Shown in pieces: positions 62,931-64,000 of a stretch of DNA of 64,000 nt. How positions within the stretch are numbered: position 1 is the stretch's first letter; every line of letters starts with the position of its first letter. Position numbers and translations under genes: made by a program. The notes beneath the pieces were generated by a model. That model was not told where the DNA came from and searched no databases. It saw only the letters and a list, made by a program, of their open reading frames with translations. The stretch spans positions 403,736-467,735 of the forward strand of contig NZ_PGGU01000005.1 of assembly GCF_002872075.1 (NCBI RefSeq). Direction: 5' to 3'. This stretch comes from Microbacterium aurantiacum (GTDB lineage Bacteria > Actinomycetota > Actinomycetes > Actinomycetales > Microbacteriaceae).

Positions 62931-64000
62931 CTACACCAGCGAACGCAGCACGTACTGCAGGATGCCGCCGTTGCGGTAGTAGTCCGCCTCGCCGGGGGTG
63001 TCGATGCGGACGACCGCATCGAACTCGATCGTCTGCTTGCCCTCGGGCGAGTTCTCGCTCGGGGTGGCCGTGACACGCACGGTCTTCGGAGTCACACCGG
63101 AGTTGAGCTCCTCGAGACCTGCGATCGAGACGATCTCGGTGCCGTCGAGGCCGAGCGACTCCCAGCTCTCTCCAGCCGGGAACTGCAGCGGGACCACGCC
63201 CATGCCGATGAGGTTGGACCGGTGGATGCGCTCGAAGCTCTCGGTGATGACCGCCTTGACGCCCAGCAGGCTGGTGCCCTTGGCCGCCCAGTCGCGCGAC
63301 GACCCGGAACCGTACTCCTTGCCGCCGAAGACGACGAGCGGGGTGCCCTGCTCGGCGTAGTTCATGCAGGCGTCGTAGATGTACGACTGCGGTCCGCCCG
63401 GCTTCGTGAAGTCGCGCGTGAAGCCGCCTTCGACGACCTGGCCGTCGTTGACCGCCGAGACCATGAGGTTCTTCAGGCGGATGTTCGCGAACGTCCCGCG
63501 GATCATCACCTCGTGGTTGCCACGGCGCGAGCCGAAGGAGTTAAAGTCCTTGCGGTCGACGCCGTGGGCGGTGAGGTACTCCGCTGCCGGGGTTCCGGCC
63601 TTGATGTTGCCGGCGGGCGAGATGTGGTCGGTGGTGACCGAGTCGCCGAGCGTCGCCATCACACGTGCGCCCTGGATGTCGCGCACCGGGGTGAGTTCCA
63701 TCGTCATGCCATCGAAGTACGGCGCCTTGCGCACGTAGGTGGAGTTCTCATCCCACTGGAAGATCGCGTCATCCGGCGTCGGCAGGCTCTTCCAGCGCTC
63801 GTCACCCTCGAACACGGTGGAGTACTGCTTGATGAACTGCTCACGGGAGATCGACGAGTCGACGAGGCTCTGCACCTCGTCCGGGGTCGGCCAGATGTCC
63901 CGCAGGAACACGTCCTCCCCGTCGGTGCCCTTGCCGAGCGCGTCGTTCTCGAAGTCGAAGTGCATGGAACCGGCCAGCGCGTACGCGATGACCAGTGGCG
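62931..64000 (-). CDS. acnA: aconitate hydratase AcnA, C-terminal part (cut by window edge)
   Basis: TCA-cycle enzyme that interconverts citrate and isocitrate using a [4Fe-4S] cluster. Only the last 356 or so residues are in the window; the frame runs off the right edge, reading [12 protein letters not shown] where the conserved cluster-domain end should be. Conserved parts: [29 protein letters not shown] and [14 protein letters not shown]. The full protein should be about 900 residues. Confidence 0.95.
   Translation of the reverse strand, partial: PLVIAYALAGSMHFDFENDALGKGTDGEDVFLRDIWPTPDEVQSLVDSSISREQFIKQYSTVFEGDERWKSLPTPDDAIFQWDENSTYVRKAPYFDGMTMELTPVRDIQGARVMATLGDSVTTDHISPAGNIKAGTPAAEYLTAHGVDRKDFNSFGSRRGNHEVMIRGTFANIRLKNLMVSAVNDGQVVEGGFTRDFTKPGGPQSYIYDACMNYAEQGTPLVVFGGKEYGSGSSRDWAAKGTSLLGVKAVITESFERIHRSNLIGMGVVPLQFPAGESWESLGLDGTEIVSIAGLEELNSGVTPKTVRVTATPSENSPEGKQTIEFDAVVRIDTPGEADYYRNGGILQYVLRSLV

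Overview
This is a 64 kb piece of a high-GC actinobacterial chromosome. Gene content and order (DUF349 protein next to a bifunctional RelA, yebC-ruvCAB-yajC-secDF, DUF3000-rnd, pdxST with a divergent MocR regulator, a HemD-winged-helix regulator beside nirBD) point to the family Microbacteriaceae, most likely Microbacterium or a close relative. That placement rests on recognised proteins, not on a computed phylogeny. The content is mostly core housekeeping genes. I see no phage, transposase, integrase or CRISPR array. No gene-free stretch exceeds about 300 bases; the longest are 45083-45311, 18281-18496, 57334-57544 and 9905-10086.

Region by region. 96-8885 (minus): a tightly packed string alaS-ruvX-mltG-aroE-aroC-aroK-aroB-GNAT, with many ATGA/GTGA overlaps, giving four shikimate-pathway steps in a row. 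8943-11433 (minus): small membrane protein, rpsD and rarA. 11521-18280: a nitrite module, with nirC on plus converging on a minus operon nirB-nirD-cysG-hemD/winged-helix regulator. 18497-22706: DUF349 protein, an AbiEi-like orphan, and relA. 22775-29102 (minus): yebC-ruvC-ruvA-ruvB-yajC-secD-secF. 29222-34382: a vitamin B6 island (PLP decarboxylase, pdxT, pdxS, divergent pdxR-type regulator, pdxY). 34370-36921 (minus): thrS and a HIT protein. 37014-39568 (minus): a GIN-domain lipoprotein and an operon of three tiny genes ending in a FUSC-like permease. 39714-40231: four tRNA genes (Gly, Cys and Val(GAC) on minus; Val(CAC) on plus). 40316-42106: GIY-YIG-like protein, haloacetate-dehalogenase-like hydrolase, SPW membrane protein. 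42199-45082 (minus): an iron-type ABC importer behind a DtxR/IdeR-like box. 45312-49484: DUF1611 (DgcN-like) protein, orphan PemK/MazF-like protein, ammonium transporter and zapE. 49613-57333: sulfurtransferase-sufE, anchored hydrolase, DUF3000-rnd-thiolase-fadB. 57545-62855: SPFH protein, TetR regulator with two paralogous membrane proteins, dxs, LysM-like secreted protein. 62931 to the right edge: the 3' part of aconitase (minus).

Working together: the nitrite genes and the ammonium transporter carry matching GlnR-type sites (GTNAC-N6-GAAAC) upstream, and the nitrite operon encodes its own HemD-like DNA-binding protein, so the window probably holds part of a nitrogen-assimilation regulon. 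The B6 island combines de novo synthesis (PdxST), salvage (PdxY), a PLP-sensing regulator and a PLP-dependent decarboxylase. A third theme is translation start choice: about nine genes have a -10-like hexamer 6-7 bases before the start codon and mostly no good ribosome-binding site, the signature of leaderless mRNA. No clearly unprecedented system was found. The best candidates for new biology are the small-ORF/FUSC operon (37879-39568), the TetR plus twin-membrane-protein operon with its operator centred on the start codon (58278-60040), and the nitrogen regulatory sites.
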